The notes beneath the pieces are model-generated. The model worked only from the letters and a program-made list of their open reading frames with translations, had not been told where the DNA came from and did no database searches. From Planctomycetota bacterium (GTDB taxonomy: Bacteria; Planctomycetota; MHYJ01; WSZJ01; JACPWG01), in NCBI GenBank assembly GCA_016197205.1, contig JACPWG010000104.1, positions 1-64,000 on the forward strand: DNA of 64,000 bases. The letters run 5' to 3'. Shown here one piece after another: positions 18,002 to 27,506 of the stretch; within the stretch, counting starts at the first letter, position 1; each line of letters opens with the position of its first letter. The translations under genes and the position numbers were made by a program.

Positions 18002-19066
18002 ATGACGAAAAAAAAGGTTGCCGCCAAAAGCCCCCGGCTCACGACGCTTTCGCACGGCGCGGGCTGAGCGTGCAAGCTCTCCGCGAAGGACCTGGGCCAG
18101 GTCCTCAAGCACCTGCCGCGCCCGTCCGATCCCAACCTGCTCGTGGGCATCGACACCGGGGATGACGCCGCGGTCTACCGGCTTACGGACCAGCTCGCGC
18201 TCGTGCAGACGGTGGACTACTTCACCCCGATCGTCGACGACCCGTATGACTTCGGGGCGATCGCCGCGGCGAACTCCCTCTCCGACGTGTACGCGATGGG
18301 GGGACGACCGCTCACGGCGCTCAATATCGTGGGCTTCCCGAGCCGGACGCTGCCCCTCAAAATCCTGGCCCGCATCCTCCTCGGCGGCGCGGAGAAGTGC
18401 CGCGAGGCGGGCTGCACGGTCGTGGGCGGCCATACGATCGACGACGAAGAGCCGAAATTCGGCCTCGCGGTGACCGGGCTGATCGAACCCGGCAAGGCGA
18501 TCACGAACGCGGCCGCGCGGCCGGGCGACGTCCTCGTCCTGACGAAGCCGCTCGGGACCGGCATCGTGGCCACGGCCATCAAGCGGGAGCTGGCCGACGT
18601 CGCGACGGTCCGTGTCGCGACGCGCACCATGGCGACGCTGAACGCCGCCGCCTCCGAGGCCGCGCTGGCCGTCGGGGTCAACGCGTGCACCGACGTGACC
18701 GGCTTCGGCCTCCTCGGCCACTTGGCCGGGATGTGCCGGGGGAGCCGCGTGGGCGCCGTCCTTTCCGCGGGCGCGGCCCCGGTCCTGCCCGGCGTGTTCG
18801 ACCTCATCCGCAAGGGAAGCGTCCCCGGCGGGACCCGCCGCAACCTCGAAAACGTCGCCCGGCGCGTGCGCTGGGCGCGGAACGTCCCGGAAGAGCTGCG
18901 CCTGCTGCTCGCCGACGCCCAGACCTCGGGGGGCCTGCTGCTGTCGGTGCCCGCCGGGCGCGCGGCGGCGCTGGTGCGGCTCCTCGAAGAGCGCGGCGTA
19001 CCGGTCGTCGCGCGGCTCGGGGAGATCGTGGAGGACCCCGACGCCCGGATCCGGGTTGAGCCCTGA
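18002..19066 (+). CDS. selD: Selenide, water dikinase SelD, itself a selenoprotein (Sec22)
   Basis: SelD makes selenophosphate from selenide and ATP, the selenium donor for selenocysteine and selenouridine. Read normally, the frame from ATG 18002 ends after 21 codons at UGA 18065-18067. Continuing through the UGA gives an uninterrupted 354-residue SelD with the N-terminal active site G-A-G-U-A-C-K, where most bacteria have Cys in GxGCxCK. Downstream are DTGDDAAVY (Mg/ATP), a GGHTIDDEEPKFGLAVTG-type segment, DVTGFGLLGH and AQTSGGLL, all SelD hallmarks. A SECIS-like hairpin lies at 18087-18105. Conventional gene calling would start the gene inside (for example at a GTG at 18143) and lose the catalytic residue. 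The 3' end touches TGATG at 19066. Confidence 0.93.
18087..18105 (+). promoter_or_regulatory. Bacterial SECIS element of selD
   Basis: An 8-bp perfect stem (18087-18094 with 18098-18105) closes a three-base GGC loop at 18095-18097. The loop starts 28 bases after the UGA, inside the spacing reported for bacterial SECIS hairpins, and carries G in its first two positions. It lies within the coding sequence, as bSECIS elements do, so SelB should bind it to insert Sec at 18065-18067. Confidence 0.8.
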
Positions 19067-19085
19067 TGTTGACGCTGTGGAAGAC

Positions 19086-19110
19086 GCCCGCCCGGGATGT
19101 TCCCGCGGGC
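19086..19110 (+). terminator. Hairpin between selD and the histone-fold gene
   Basis: Outer stem 19086-19090/19106-19110 and inner stem 19093-19097/19101-19105 are separated by a two-base bulge (91-92) and capped by a TGT loop. It is followed by only three T, so it could be a weak terminator or attenuator after selD, or a 5' structure of the next message, whose Shine-Dalgarno begins 18 bases downstream. Confidence 0.35.
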
Positions 19111-19143
19111 TTTCGATGGAAACACCTAAGGAGGGCAGTCGAG

Positions 19144-19332
19144 ATGGGAGAGATCCTGGTCGTTCGCTCGAAGGTCAAGGAAGCCGCCGGCAAGGCCCTG
19201 AAGGGGAAGTCCTTCAACGTCGCGAGCGATTTTGCCGATGCGCTCTCGAACGCGGTCGAGGACCTCATCAAGAAGGCCGCCCGGCGCTGTGACGACAACG
19301 GCAGGAAGACGATCCAGCCCCGCGACCTGTAG
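19144..19332 (+). CDS. Bacterial histone-fold DNA-binding protein
   Basis: The 62-residue protein begins GEILVVRSKVKEAAGK, has a long central helix (ASDFADALSNAVEDLIKKAARRC) and ends NGRKTIQPRDL. This is the helix-strand-helix layout of a single histone fold, with the R-K-T-I/V loop and D-L end seen in archaeal histones and in the Bdellovibrio Bd0055-type bacterial histones. The start is the ATG at 19144, since AAGGAGG at 19128-19134 is ideally placed; an upstream ATG at 19066 overlapping the selD stop lacks such support and adds a non-histone leader. It should bind DNA as a dimer, as a chromatin component. It is monocistronic or selD-linked, and a strong hairpin follows. Confidence 0.85.
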   Translation: MGEILVVRSKVKEAAGKALKGKSFNVASDFADALSNAVEDLIKKAARRCDDNGRKTIQPRDL

Positions 19333-19351
19333 AGCCTTCGCAAACCAGGCT

Positions 19352-19394
19352 GGGGGCGGTCGTCCGAAAGGGCGGCCGCCCCCGGTTCGTTTTC
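19352..19394 (+). terminator. Terminator after the histone-fold gene
   Basis: A 14-bp stem with two G-U pairs (19352-19365 with 19370-19383) closes a GAAA tetraloop. It is followed by GGTTCGTTTT. It lies 20 bases after the stop and lies between this gene and the convergent gene at 19429-20550. The U-tract is imperfect, but the stem is very stable. Confidence 0.75.
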
Positions 19395-19428
19395 GAGGAG
19401 AGCCGCTAGCCCCGGTGGAGCCTCGTCG

Positions 19429-20550
19429 CTACGGCGTGGGGCGCGGGGGCGGCGCGGTCTTCCGCACGGCGGGGGGGCGGGGCGGGTTGAGGAAGAGCAG
19501 CCACGCGGCGAGCGAAAGGATCACGACCCCCGCGGCGGCTTCGATGAGGAGCACCGTGACGTCGCTCCCCGCGGGTTGCGCCGCCGCGTCGAGCGGGGAC
19601 TCGGCGGTCGGCTCGAGCCCGCTCCCCTCCGGGGCGTCCGCCGTTGCGTCGGCCTCGCCGCCCCGGGTGCCGGAGTCCTCTTCCGGCGCGAGTCGGATCC
19701 ACGGCGTGGGCGGCGGGACCACGGGCGCCGGTGGGAGCGACAGGTCCGGCTGCTCTGCGAGCGGCACCTCGCGCGGGCTGGGCCGTGCGGGTTCGGAGGC
19801 CTCCGCCGGCGCGGGCGGGTCGGGAACCGCAATCGAAAAGTGCCGTACAGGAACGTAGAGATGGATTTGGGGCGCCGCCCCCCGCGGCAGGTGCTGTTTC
19901 GATGCCTTGAGAAGGACGGGGCGCAGACCGCCTTCCAGTCGCGCTGACGGCTGAAAACTCCAGTGCGTGAAGTCGGTGCGCGTGGCCGGGGCCACGATCC
20001 CGAGCGCCTCGATGCGTTCCGGACCGAGGGCCTTCGTGGCGTCCTCCGTCGCCGACACCCTCAGGGGAAGTTCGAGCGTCACCGCGAGCGCGCCGACCTC
20101 CAGATCCCAGCGCGGCAGTTCCCAAGCGATCCGCGCGTACGGCCGGCCGTTCACGCGGGTGGGGACCACCACCGACGACTCCACCACGTAGTGGAGGGTC
20201 ACGTCGTACACGCGGCCCGCCTCGGTGGGGCGCGTGAAGCGCAGCGTGTAGCTGTTGTCCCCCTTCGGGAAGCTGAGCAAGCCGACGGACCGACCGCCCT
20301 CGACACAGCGCACGTCGATCATCCGGTGCCCGTCCTCCAGCGGACCCAACGTCGGGATGATCGTCCTGGACCCGTGCTCCTCGAACCGCAGCCGATAGCG
20401 CACGTCCAGGCGGCCATCGGAGCCCAGGTCCCCTTGCACCTCGAGCTCGGAAAGGGAGACCGTGTCCGCGGCCTCGCAGCGCGCGCCGCAGCGGGAGTGC
20501 GCACCGGCAAGTGCCGCCAGGAGGCCGAGGGTCAAAAGCGTAAGCCGCAA
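19429..20550 (-). CDS. DUF2207-like predicted membrane protein
   Basis: The 373-residue product has an N-terminal signal sequence (to about residue 28), an extracytoplasmic beta-rich domain (30-235), a Pro/Glu-rich linker (235-325) and one membrane span near 328-350 with a short basic, Pro-rich tail. The beta domain (LSELEVQGDLGSDGRLDVRYRLRF, then SYTLRFTRPTEAGRVYDVTLHYVV) resembles the DUF2207 ectodomain. Function is unknown. I chose the TTG at 20550 because GGAG sits eight bases upstream. It faces the histone-fold gene and is followed, on its 3' side, by that gene's hairpin. Confidence 0.6.
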   Translation of the reverse strand: MRLTLLTLGLLAALAGAHSRCGARCEAADTVSLSELEVQGDLGSDGRLDVRYRLRFEEHGSRTIIPTLGPLEDGHRMIDVRCVEGGRSVGLLSFPKGDNSYTLRFTRPTEAGRVYDVTLHYVVESSVVVPTRVNGRPYARIAWELPRWDLEVGALAVTLELPLRVSATEDATKALGPERIEALGIVAPATRTDFTHWSFQPSARLEGGLRPVLLKASKQHLPRGAAPQIHLYVPVRHFSIAVPDPPAPAEASEPARPSPREVPLAEQPDLSLPPAPVVPPPTPWIRLAPEEDSGTRGGEADATADAPEGSGLEPTAESPLDAAAQPAGSDVTVLLIEAAAGVVILSLAAWLLFLNPPRPPAVRKTAPPPRPTP

Positions 20551-21040
20551 GGCGCCGGCTCCTGCAGATGCTCCGGGAGCGAAGGCACGGCAAGGACGGG
20601 TCTTTCAGCAGGGGCCCGCCGCCGCGCGTCCATCCGGGCACCCTGGGCCGCTGATCGTTCGAAGCTTGGTTTCTTGCGACCATTTTTGCTTGGGTCGAAC
20701 GCCACGAAAACCACAGATTTCCCAGCGCAGCCGATGGCCGCAACCGAAGGGACGAGCCACCGAAGACGCCGAAAACACCGAAAGACGAACCGCGAGTTTC
20801 GCCAATTTTCTACCGAGAATTCGTTGCGAGAAAAACAAGCTTTTGCGAGGTTGTGTCACTGATTCTATGCGATTCCACGGATTACGAATCTGTGAAATCT
20901 GTGGTTCCGTCGTCGCTTGGCTGCGGCACTACCGCGCTGGGCGCCTCCTTGACCGCGCCGAAACCGCACCCCGGGATCGTACCACCGTCTGCCCCGCCTC
21001 GCCACGCAAAACGCGCTCTTCCGGTAATGGGGAGTCCCGG
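20551..21040. other. Intergenic region filled with dispersed repeats
   Basis: No gene seen between the divergent DUF2207-like gene and truB. The stretch 20700-20910 carries the ACCACAGATTT-type inverted element. A GCCACCGAAGACGCCGAA word is at 20758-20775 (also in the hairpin at 25104-25174). No clear promoter was found. Confidence 0.6.
20709..20906. repeat. ACCACAGATT-type inverted-repeat element, second locus
   Basis: The element opens AACCACAGATTT (20709-20720) and closes AAATCTGTGGTT (20895-20906), a perfect 12-base inverted terminus. Inside are CGCAGCCGATGGCCGCAACC (20726-20745) and AACAAGCTTTTG (about 20834-20845), both shared with the cluster at 16594-16806. The interior differs from that locus, so the ends and the two words are the conserved parts. 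Confidence 0.7.
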
Positions 21041-21979
21041 ATGTCAGGCAAGGAAACCCGCTTCCACGGGCTTCTCATCGTCGACAAGCCCGTCGGCCCG
21101 ACCTCCCACGACGTGGTCGACGACGTGCGGCGCAGGCTCCGCACGCGCGAGGTTGGACACACCGGGAGCCTCGATCCGGAGGCCGGCGGCGTCCTCGTCG
21201 TGTGCGTGGGGAAGGCCCTCCGCATCGTCGAATACCTGGAGGCGTATGACAAGGCCTACGACGCGGTCCTGCGGCTCGGCGTCCGGACGGACACGCTCGA
21301 CCTCGCCGGGCGCGTCCTCGAGACGCGACCCGTTCCTCCGCTCGCGCCCGGCGAGCTGGAGGCGGCGTGCGAACGCTTTCGCGGCCCGATCGAGCAGGTT
21401 CCTCCGATGTACTCCGCGATCAAGATCGGCGGCAGGAAGCTCCTCGACGCGGCGCTCGCCGGCGAGACGCTCGAGCGCCGTCCCCGACCGGTTCGGATCC
21501 ACAGTCTCCACGTGACCCGCGTCGCTCTGCCGTGCGTGGAATTTCACCTGGAGTGTTCCAAGGGGACCTACGTCAGATCCCTCTGCGACGACCTCGGCGC
21601 GGCACTCGGCTGCGGCGGCGCTCTCGCCGCGCTGCGGCGAACGCGGGCCGGCCCCTACGGACTCGACCGGGCGGTCCTCCTCGATCGGATCGACGAGGCG
21701 TCCGCGCCCGGCCTCCTGCTCCCGCTCGACGGCGCCCTGGGCCACCTCCCCGTCGTGCGACTGCGACCCGAGGCGCGAACGCCGTTCCTGCACGGGCAGT
21801 CCCCGCGGATCGAGCCCACGGCTTTGCCGGAGCCCCGGCCCGGGTCCGACGCCAACGTTCGCGTGCAGGACGCCGACGGTCTCCTGCTGGGAATCGCCGT
21901 GCTCGAGTTCGCCGGCGACGCCTCCGGAGCCGGGATGGCGCGCCTTCGGCCGCGCAAGGTCCTCGTACCGCCCGGCTGA
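21041..21979 (+). CDS. truB: tRNA pseudouridine(55) synthase TruB
   Basis: TruB isomerises U55 in the T loop of tRNAs. The 312-residue protein starts FHGLLIVDKPVGPTSHDVV, contains the catalytic-Asp motif GHTGSLDPEAGGVL (Asp near residue 48), then PPMYSAIKIGGRKL and CSKGTYVRSLCDDLG, all family signatures, and a C-terminal PUA-like segment. The ATG at 21041 has GGGGAG upstream; an open frame continues further 5' through the repeat region but has no family character. It normally clusters with rbfA/infB, which are absent here. Confidence 0.95.
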   Translation: MSGKETRFHGLLIVDKPVGPTSHDVVDDVRRRLRTREVGHTGSLDPEAGGVLVVCVGKALRIVEYLEAYDKAYDAVLRLGVRTDTLDLAGRVLETRPVPPLAPGELEAACERFRGPIEQVPPMYSAIKIGGRKLLDAALAGETLERRPRPVRIHSLHVTRVALPCVEFHLECSKGTYVRSLCDDLGAALGCGGALAALRRTRAGPYGLDRAVLLDRIDEASAPGLLLPLDGALGHLPVVRLRPEARTPFLHGQSPRIEPTALPEPRPGSDANVRVQDADGLLLGIAVLEFAGDASGAGMARLRPRKVLVPPG

Positions 21980-22006
21980 CGCGCGCGAGCGGGCGGCGCG
22001 ATCGCC

Positions 22007-22035
22007 TTGATTTGTACGGGCCCGGGAGGTACGCT
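22007..22035 (+). promoter_or_regulatory. Possible sigma70 promoter
   Basis: TTGATT (22007-22012) and TACGCT (22030-22035) are separated by 17 bases, about 90 bases before the ATG at 22126. The -10 is a moderate match. Confidence 0.4.
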
Positions 22036-22125
22036 GTACCGAGTCCTGGAGCCCGTCCGTCCGGGTCGCGGCCCGCGGCCGCGCCTTTCACCTTGTCCTT
22101 CCCGCGCGTCGGAGTTCGGAACCGC

Positions 22126-23388
22126 ATGCGAAGGTCCGCGACCCCTTGTACGCTCGTCACGCTCACCCTGCTCCCCGTCCTTCTTCTCGTCCTCAGCGTC
22201 CTCGAAGTGCCGCGACGCGCCCGCGCGGACGACGCGCTTGGGCAGGAGTTCCGGGACCGCCGGACCGCGGTCGCCCTCTGCCCGCCCGCCGGGTGGTCCC
22301 GGACCGACCCCTCCGAGAAGGAGCCGCAGGTACGCGCCACCTTCCAGGATCCGACCGACCCCGCCACGTCGTTCGTCCTCGAAGACCTCCCCCAGTTCGC
22401 GCCCTGCGATCTCCAGGGGGCGCGCGCCGCGCTGAAGGAGCCGGCGGACAAGCAGCCCCCCGGCCCTCCGCTCGCCGAAGGGCAGATCCAGCTCGCGGGC
22501 TGCCCGGCCTGGCGTGTGGTCGTGGAAGGCACGCCCACCGACCCCGCCGCCGTATCGTACCAGGCTCTCGTGTTGCGCAACGACCGGGCGCTGTTCAAGC
22601 TCTCGCTCGCGACGCCCCGCGACAAGGCCGCCACGAACTTCCCCCTTTTCGAAAAGGTGCTCGGTTCCCTTCGTGTAAATGTCCAGACGCTCGACGTGAG
22701 GGAGTGGGAGGCCTGTCGTCGCTACCGCGCGGTCGCCGCCCGCACCTCCGGGGTGCACAATCGGCTCCGCGCCCGCGAGAGTTCCTGCGGCATCTTCCTG
22801 GGCGAGGAAAAAATCGGCTTTCACTCCTGGAAGTGCAGCCCGACCAAGCTGGGCGAGAGGGACGCGTATCTCTTCGAGGGGCAGCATCGGGTGAAGGAGA
22901 AGGAGGTCCTCGAGGAGCGCACGTACAAGGTGGTGCTGTCGGTGGATCTGGAGCACCAGACGTTCGAGCAGAAGGAGAAACGCACGTCCGCGGTGGGGGA
23001 AGCGGTCGTCGAAACGACGGGCTCGATCAAGGACGGGCGGATGCAGCGTCGGAGCCGGGCCGGCGGCCGGGAGTACTCCGCTGAGCTGCCCGCGCCCCCC
23101 GGCGCGCTCTTTGACGCCCTTGACGCCGCCGCCGTGACGCTCCCGGGGACGAGTTGGGAGGAGCCGCTCGCCGTTCCCGAGCTGTCCACGAACGGGTCGT
23201 TCCGGCTGTTGAAGCTCTCCAAGGGCCCGGCCCAAGGGGACGGCCGCCACACCCTCGACCTGGAGCGGGACGGCGTGAAGTCCTCCTATCTCCTGGATGA
23301 GGGAGACAACTTCTTCCTGGAGAAGCGGGCTGTCGAGGGGGGTACCCTGGAGCTGCGCGCGCTGACCAAGGCGGACGCCGAGAAATAG
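22126..23388 (+). CDS. Secreted protein of unknown function
   Basis: The 420-residue product has a clear signal peptide (LVTLTLLPVLLLVLSVLEV, cleavage near ARA-DD around residue 37). The first part of the mature protein (about 40-185) contains CPPAGWSRTDP and RATFQDPTDPATSFVLED, which resembles small domains that describe stress-response or PsbP/DUF1795-like folds, but I would not assign it. The second half (about 215-420) is beta-rich with paired charged strands (IGFHSWKCSPTKLGERDAYLF). Two Cys pairs may form disulfides. It stands alone between truB and sufB, on the plus strand. Not recognised. Confidence 0.65.
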   Translation: MRRSATPCTLVTLTLLPVLLLVLSVLEVPRRARADDALGQEFRDRRTAVALCPPAGWSRTDPSEKEPQVRATFQDPTDPATSFVLEDLPQFAPCDLQGARAALKEPADKQPPGPPLAEGQIQLAGCPAWRVVVEGTPTDPAAVSYQALVLRNDRALFKLSLATPRDKAATNFPLFEKVLGSLRVNVQTLDVREWEACRRYRAVAARTSGVHNRLRARESSCGIFLGEEKIGFHSWKCSPTKLGERDAYLFEGQHRVKEKEVLEERTYKVVLSVDLEHQTFEQKEKRTSAVGEAVVETTGSIKDGRMQRRSRAGGREYSAELPAPPGALFDALDAAAVTLPGTSWEEPLAVPELSTNGSFRLLKLSKGPAQGDGRHTLDLERDGVKSSYLLDEGDNFFLEKRAVEGGTLELRALTKADAEK

Positions 23389-23414
23389 AAAGTGGGGAAA
23401 CCCAGGTATTGTTG

Positions 23415-23443
23415 TTGCGCGCACGCCGGCGGATGCGTACAAT
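23415..23443 (+). promoter_or_regulatory. Sigma70-type promoter of sufB
   Basis: TTGCGC (23415-23420) and TACAAT (23438-23443) are spaced 17 bases. Transcription would start near 23450, giving a leader of about 115 bases before the sufB ATG at 23567. I see no obvious Iron/IscR-type operator in it. Confidence 0.55.
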
Positions 23444-23566
23444 GATGGGTCTCTCCCGGAGTCGTCACCTTCCGGGCTGAGCCTGCCGGCGCGGCAAATT
23501 CCCCATCCCGCTCGCGGCGCGGGGAAAAGCCCGCACCCCGGACGCCAGAAATTCGAGGAGCCCACC

Positions 23567-25024
<1,458 letters not shown>

Positions 25025-25384
25025 GGCCGCGTCGGCCAAGCTGAAAATCCCAAATCCGAAATCCCAAGTCAAGCTCGCGCCCGAAACCCAAAAACGAAGG
25101 ATCAGCCACCGAAGACGCTGAAGACGCCGAATTTCACGACGGGCCGTTCGGCGTCTTCGGCGTCTTCGGTGGCTCGTGCTTCCGTGGGCGGAGCGCAGGG
25201 CTTCCGAAATCGCGACAGGCTTTCAAGAAGTCGAACGGTAGGGACCCAAAGGGCGACGCCGCCAGGACAGAACCGCGACCGTGAGGGAGCGGCCCACGGC
25301 GTCCTTCCGACCTCTCGGGTGATGCCTCGCTACCCCTTTGAGCGAAGGACAACAGACCGAGAGACGGTCAGCTAGGAGCGCGAA
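25025..25384. other. Gap between sufB and sufC
   Basis: No gene seen. Contains CCCAAATCCGAAATCCC-type low-complexity sequence (25047-25070), a 28-bp hairpin at 25104-25174 and an unrelated stretch with the palindrome-like word ACCGTGAGGGAGCGGCCC. The last 60 bases presumably hold the sufC ribosome binding site (GGAGC before the ATG). Confidence 0.6.
25104..25174. repeat. Long inverted repeat inside the suf locus
   Basis: Arms at 25104-25131 and 25147-25174 are complementary over 28 bases with one mismatch, around a 15-base loop. Each arm is an AGCCACC start followed by direct GAAGACG(C/T)(C/T)(G) units. A single-arm relative sits at 20758-20775. It has no U-tract, so it is a repeat rather than a normal terminator, but as RNA it would form a strong hairpin and could reduce transcription from sufB into sufC or protect the sufB message. 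Confidence 0.8.
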
Positions 25385-26158
25385 ATGCTGGAGATCCGAA
25401 ATTTGTGCGCCCGCGTCGAGGGGAAGGAGATCCTCAAGGGGATCGACCTCCACGTGAAGGCGGGCGAAGTCCACGCGATCATGGGCCCGAACGGGTCGGG
25501 CAAGAGCACCCTCGCCCACATCCTCGCGGGCAAGGAAGGCTACGAGGTGACGGCCGGCGAGGCTCTCTACGAGGGCAAGAACCTGCTCGAGATGGACCCC
25601 GAGGACCGCGCCCGCGAAGGCGTCTTCCTTGCGTTCCAGTACCCCGTGGAAATCGCCGGCGTCTCGATCGCGGCGTTTCTGAAGGCCGCCGTCAACGCGG
25701 GCCGCAAGCACCGCGGCCAGCCCGAATTGGATGCGATGGAAATCCTGTCGATGCTCGAGGACCGGTGCAAGTTCGTCGAGATGAACAAGGAGTTCCTCAA
25801 GCGGAACGTGAACGACGGGTTTTCGGGCGGCGAAAAGAAGCGGAACGAGATCCTGCAGATGGCCGTGCTGGAACCGCGGCTCGCCATCCTGGACGAGACC
25901 GATTCCGGCCTCGACATCGACGCCCTGCGCATCGTCGCCGGCGGCGTGAACAAGCTGCGGCGGCCCGACCGCGCGATGGTCGTCGTCACCCACTACCAGC
26001 GCCTCCTCGACTACATCCAGCCCGACCACGTGCACGTCCTGCAAGCGGGCCGGATCGTCAAGTCCGGCGGGCCGGAGCTCGCGCACGAGCTGGAGAAGTC
26101 CGGCTACCGCTGGCTCGAGCTGGAACCCAAGGGCGCGCAGTCGGTGAGCGTGCGATGA
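25385..26158 (+). CDS. sufC: Fe-S cluster assembly ATPase SufC
   Basis: SufC is the ABC-type ATPase of the SufBC2D complex. The 257-residue product has Walker A GPNGSGKST (residues 39-47), a Q-loop in AFQYPVEI, the signature NDGFSGGEKKRNEILQM, Walker B RLAILDETDSGLDIDAL and the H-switch in VTHYQRLL. All are canonical. Its TGA overlaps the sufD ATG (ATGA). Length is typical (about 250). Confidence 0.97.
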   Translation: MLEIRNLCARVEGKEILKGIDLHVKAGEVHAIMGPNGSGKSTLAHILAGKEGYEVTAGEALYEGKNLLEMDPEDRAREGVFLAFQYPVEIAGVSIAAFLKAAVNAGRKHRGQPELDAMEILSMLEDRCKFVEMNKEFLKRNVNDGFSGGEKKRNEILQMAVLEPRLAILDETDSGLDIDALRIVAGGVNKLRRPDRAMVVVTHYQRLLDYIQPDHVHVLQAGRIVKSGGPELAHELEKSGYRWLELEPKGAQSVSVR

Positions 26159-27495
26159 GCGTTGCGGTCGAGACCAAGGACACCCGCGAGCTTTTTATTT
26201 CGGAGCACGCCCGCGTCGAAGACTCGCTCGCGGGGAGCCGGCTCGGGTGGCTCTTGCGCCTCCGCAAGGCCGCCATCCGGTCCTTCGCGGAGCGCGGCTA
26301 TCCGACCCTCGACGAGGAGGACTGGCGACAGACCAGCGTCGCCCCCATCGCCCGCACTGCGTTCCGCGCCGCCGAGGCGACGAAGTTCCACGGCCGCGCC
26401 GGCGAGGAGCTCGAGCGCGAGGCCGCGGGCGGGCTTGCCGCCTGCCGGCTGGTCTTCGTGAACGGCTTCTACGCCCCCGAGCTGTCCTCCGTGCCGCGGC
26501 TGCCCGAGGGCGGCCTGCGCGTCGGCAGCCTCGCGGCGCTCCTCCGGGCCGGCGGCGAGGTCCTCGAACCCCACCTCGCCCAGCTCGCAGACGACGGCAG
26601 AAACCCCTTCGTCGCCCTCAATACCGCGTTCTTCGCCGACGGCCCGTACGTCCATGTCCCCGCGCGGACCGCGCTCGATTTCCCCGTGCATCTCCTGTAC
26701 GTCGCGACGGAGAGCGCGGAGCCCGCGGCGGCCTTCCCGCGCGCCCTCCTGGTGACGGAGCGGGAGACGAAGGCGACCTTCATCGAGACCTTCGTCGGTC
26801 CGCCCTCGGCCTCGTATTTCACCAACGCGGTGAGCGAGCTCCTCGTGGGGGAGAACGCCCACATCGAGCACGTGAAGCTCCAGCGCGAGGGGGACGCGGC
26901 CTTCCACGTCGCCACGCTCCAGGCGCGGCAGGCGAGGAATTCGAACTTCGTGTCGCACTCCTTCTCCCTCGGCGGGCTGCTGGTACGCAATGACCTCAAC
27001 GTCGTCCTGGACGGCGAGGGGATCGAGACCACGCTGAACGGCCTCTTCCGGTGCACCGGCCGGCAGCACATCGACAACCACACCCTGCTCGATCACGCCA
27101 AGCCGCACGGCTCCAGCCGGGAGTTGTACAAGGGGATCCTGGACGGCGCGTCGAAGGGGGTCTTCAACGGGAAGATCATCGTCCGCAAGGACGCGCAACT
27201 TACGGACGCGCAGCAGACCAACATGAACCTCCTCCTCTCGGACGAGGCCTACATCGACACGAAGCCGCAGCTCGAGATCTTCGCGGACGACGTGAAGTGC
27301 AAGCACGGCGCGACGATCGGCGCCATCGATTCGGACGCGCTCTTTTACCTGCGCTCGCGCGGCATCCCCAGCGACACGGCGCGGCGCATGCTCATCACGG
27401 CCTTCGCGAACGAGATGATCGGCCGCGTCCCGGTCGAGCCGGTCCGGGAGCGGCTGCTGGAGCTGATCCCCCAGCAGCTTCTCCAGGGACGCTAG
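26155..27495 (+). CDS. sufD: Fe-S cluster assembly subunit SufD
   Basis: SufD is the SufB paralog completing the SufBC2D scaffold. The 446-residue product has an N-terminal helical part (FAERGYPTLDEEDWRQTSVAPIAR, the FP..R..EDWR.T motif typical of SufD), a central beta-helix with AELL-type strands, and the C-terminal SSRELYKGILDG, NMNLLLSDEAYIDTKPQLEI and KCKHGATIGAID segments including the conserved His. It starts at the ATG overlapping the sufC stop and is read from the same operon. Slightly longer than many SufDs (about 420-440). Confidence 0.96.
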   Translation: MSVAVETKDTRELFISEHARVEDSLAGSRLGWLLRLRKAAIRSFAERGYPTLDEEDWRQTSVAPIARTAFRAAEATKFHGRAGEELEREAAGGLAACRLVFVNGFYAPELSSVPRLPEGGLRVGSLAALLRAGGEVLEPHLAQLADDGRNPFVALNTAFFADGPYVHVPARTALDFPVHLLYVATESAEPAAAFPRALLVTERETKATFIETFVGPPSASYFTNAVSELLVGENAHIEHVKLQREGDAAFHVATLQARQARNSNFVSHSFSLGGLLVRNDLNVVLDGEGIETTLNGLFRCTGRQHIDNHTLLDHAKPHGSSRELYKGILDGASKGVFNGKIIVRKDAQLTDAQQTNMNLLLSDEAYIDTKPQLEIFADDVKCKHGATIGAIDSDALFYLRSRGIPSDTARRMLITAFANEMIGRVPVEPVRERLLELIPQQLLQGR

Positions 27496-27506
27496 GGAAG
27501 CCGCGC

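Noticed and set aside
18143..18145. GTG at 18143 as the start of selD
   Set aside because: It would delete the active-site Sec/Cys and the N-terminal 47 residues that match the family.
19066..19143. Upstream ATG at 19066 as the start of the histone-fold gene
   Set aside because: The ATG at 19144 has a perfect Shine-Dalgarno, and the extra 26 codons do not resemble the fold.
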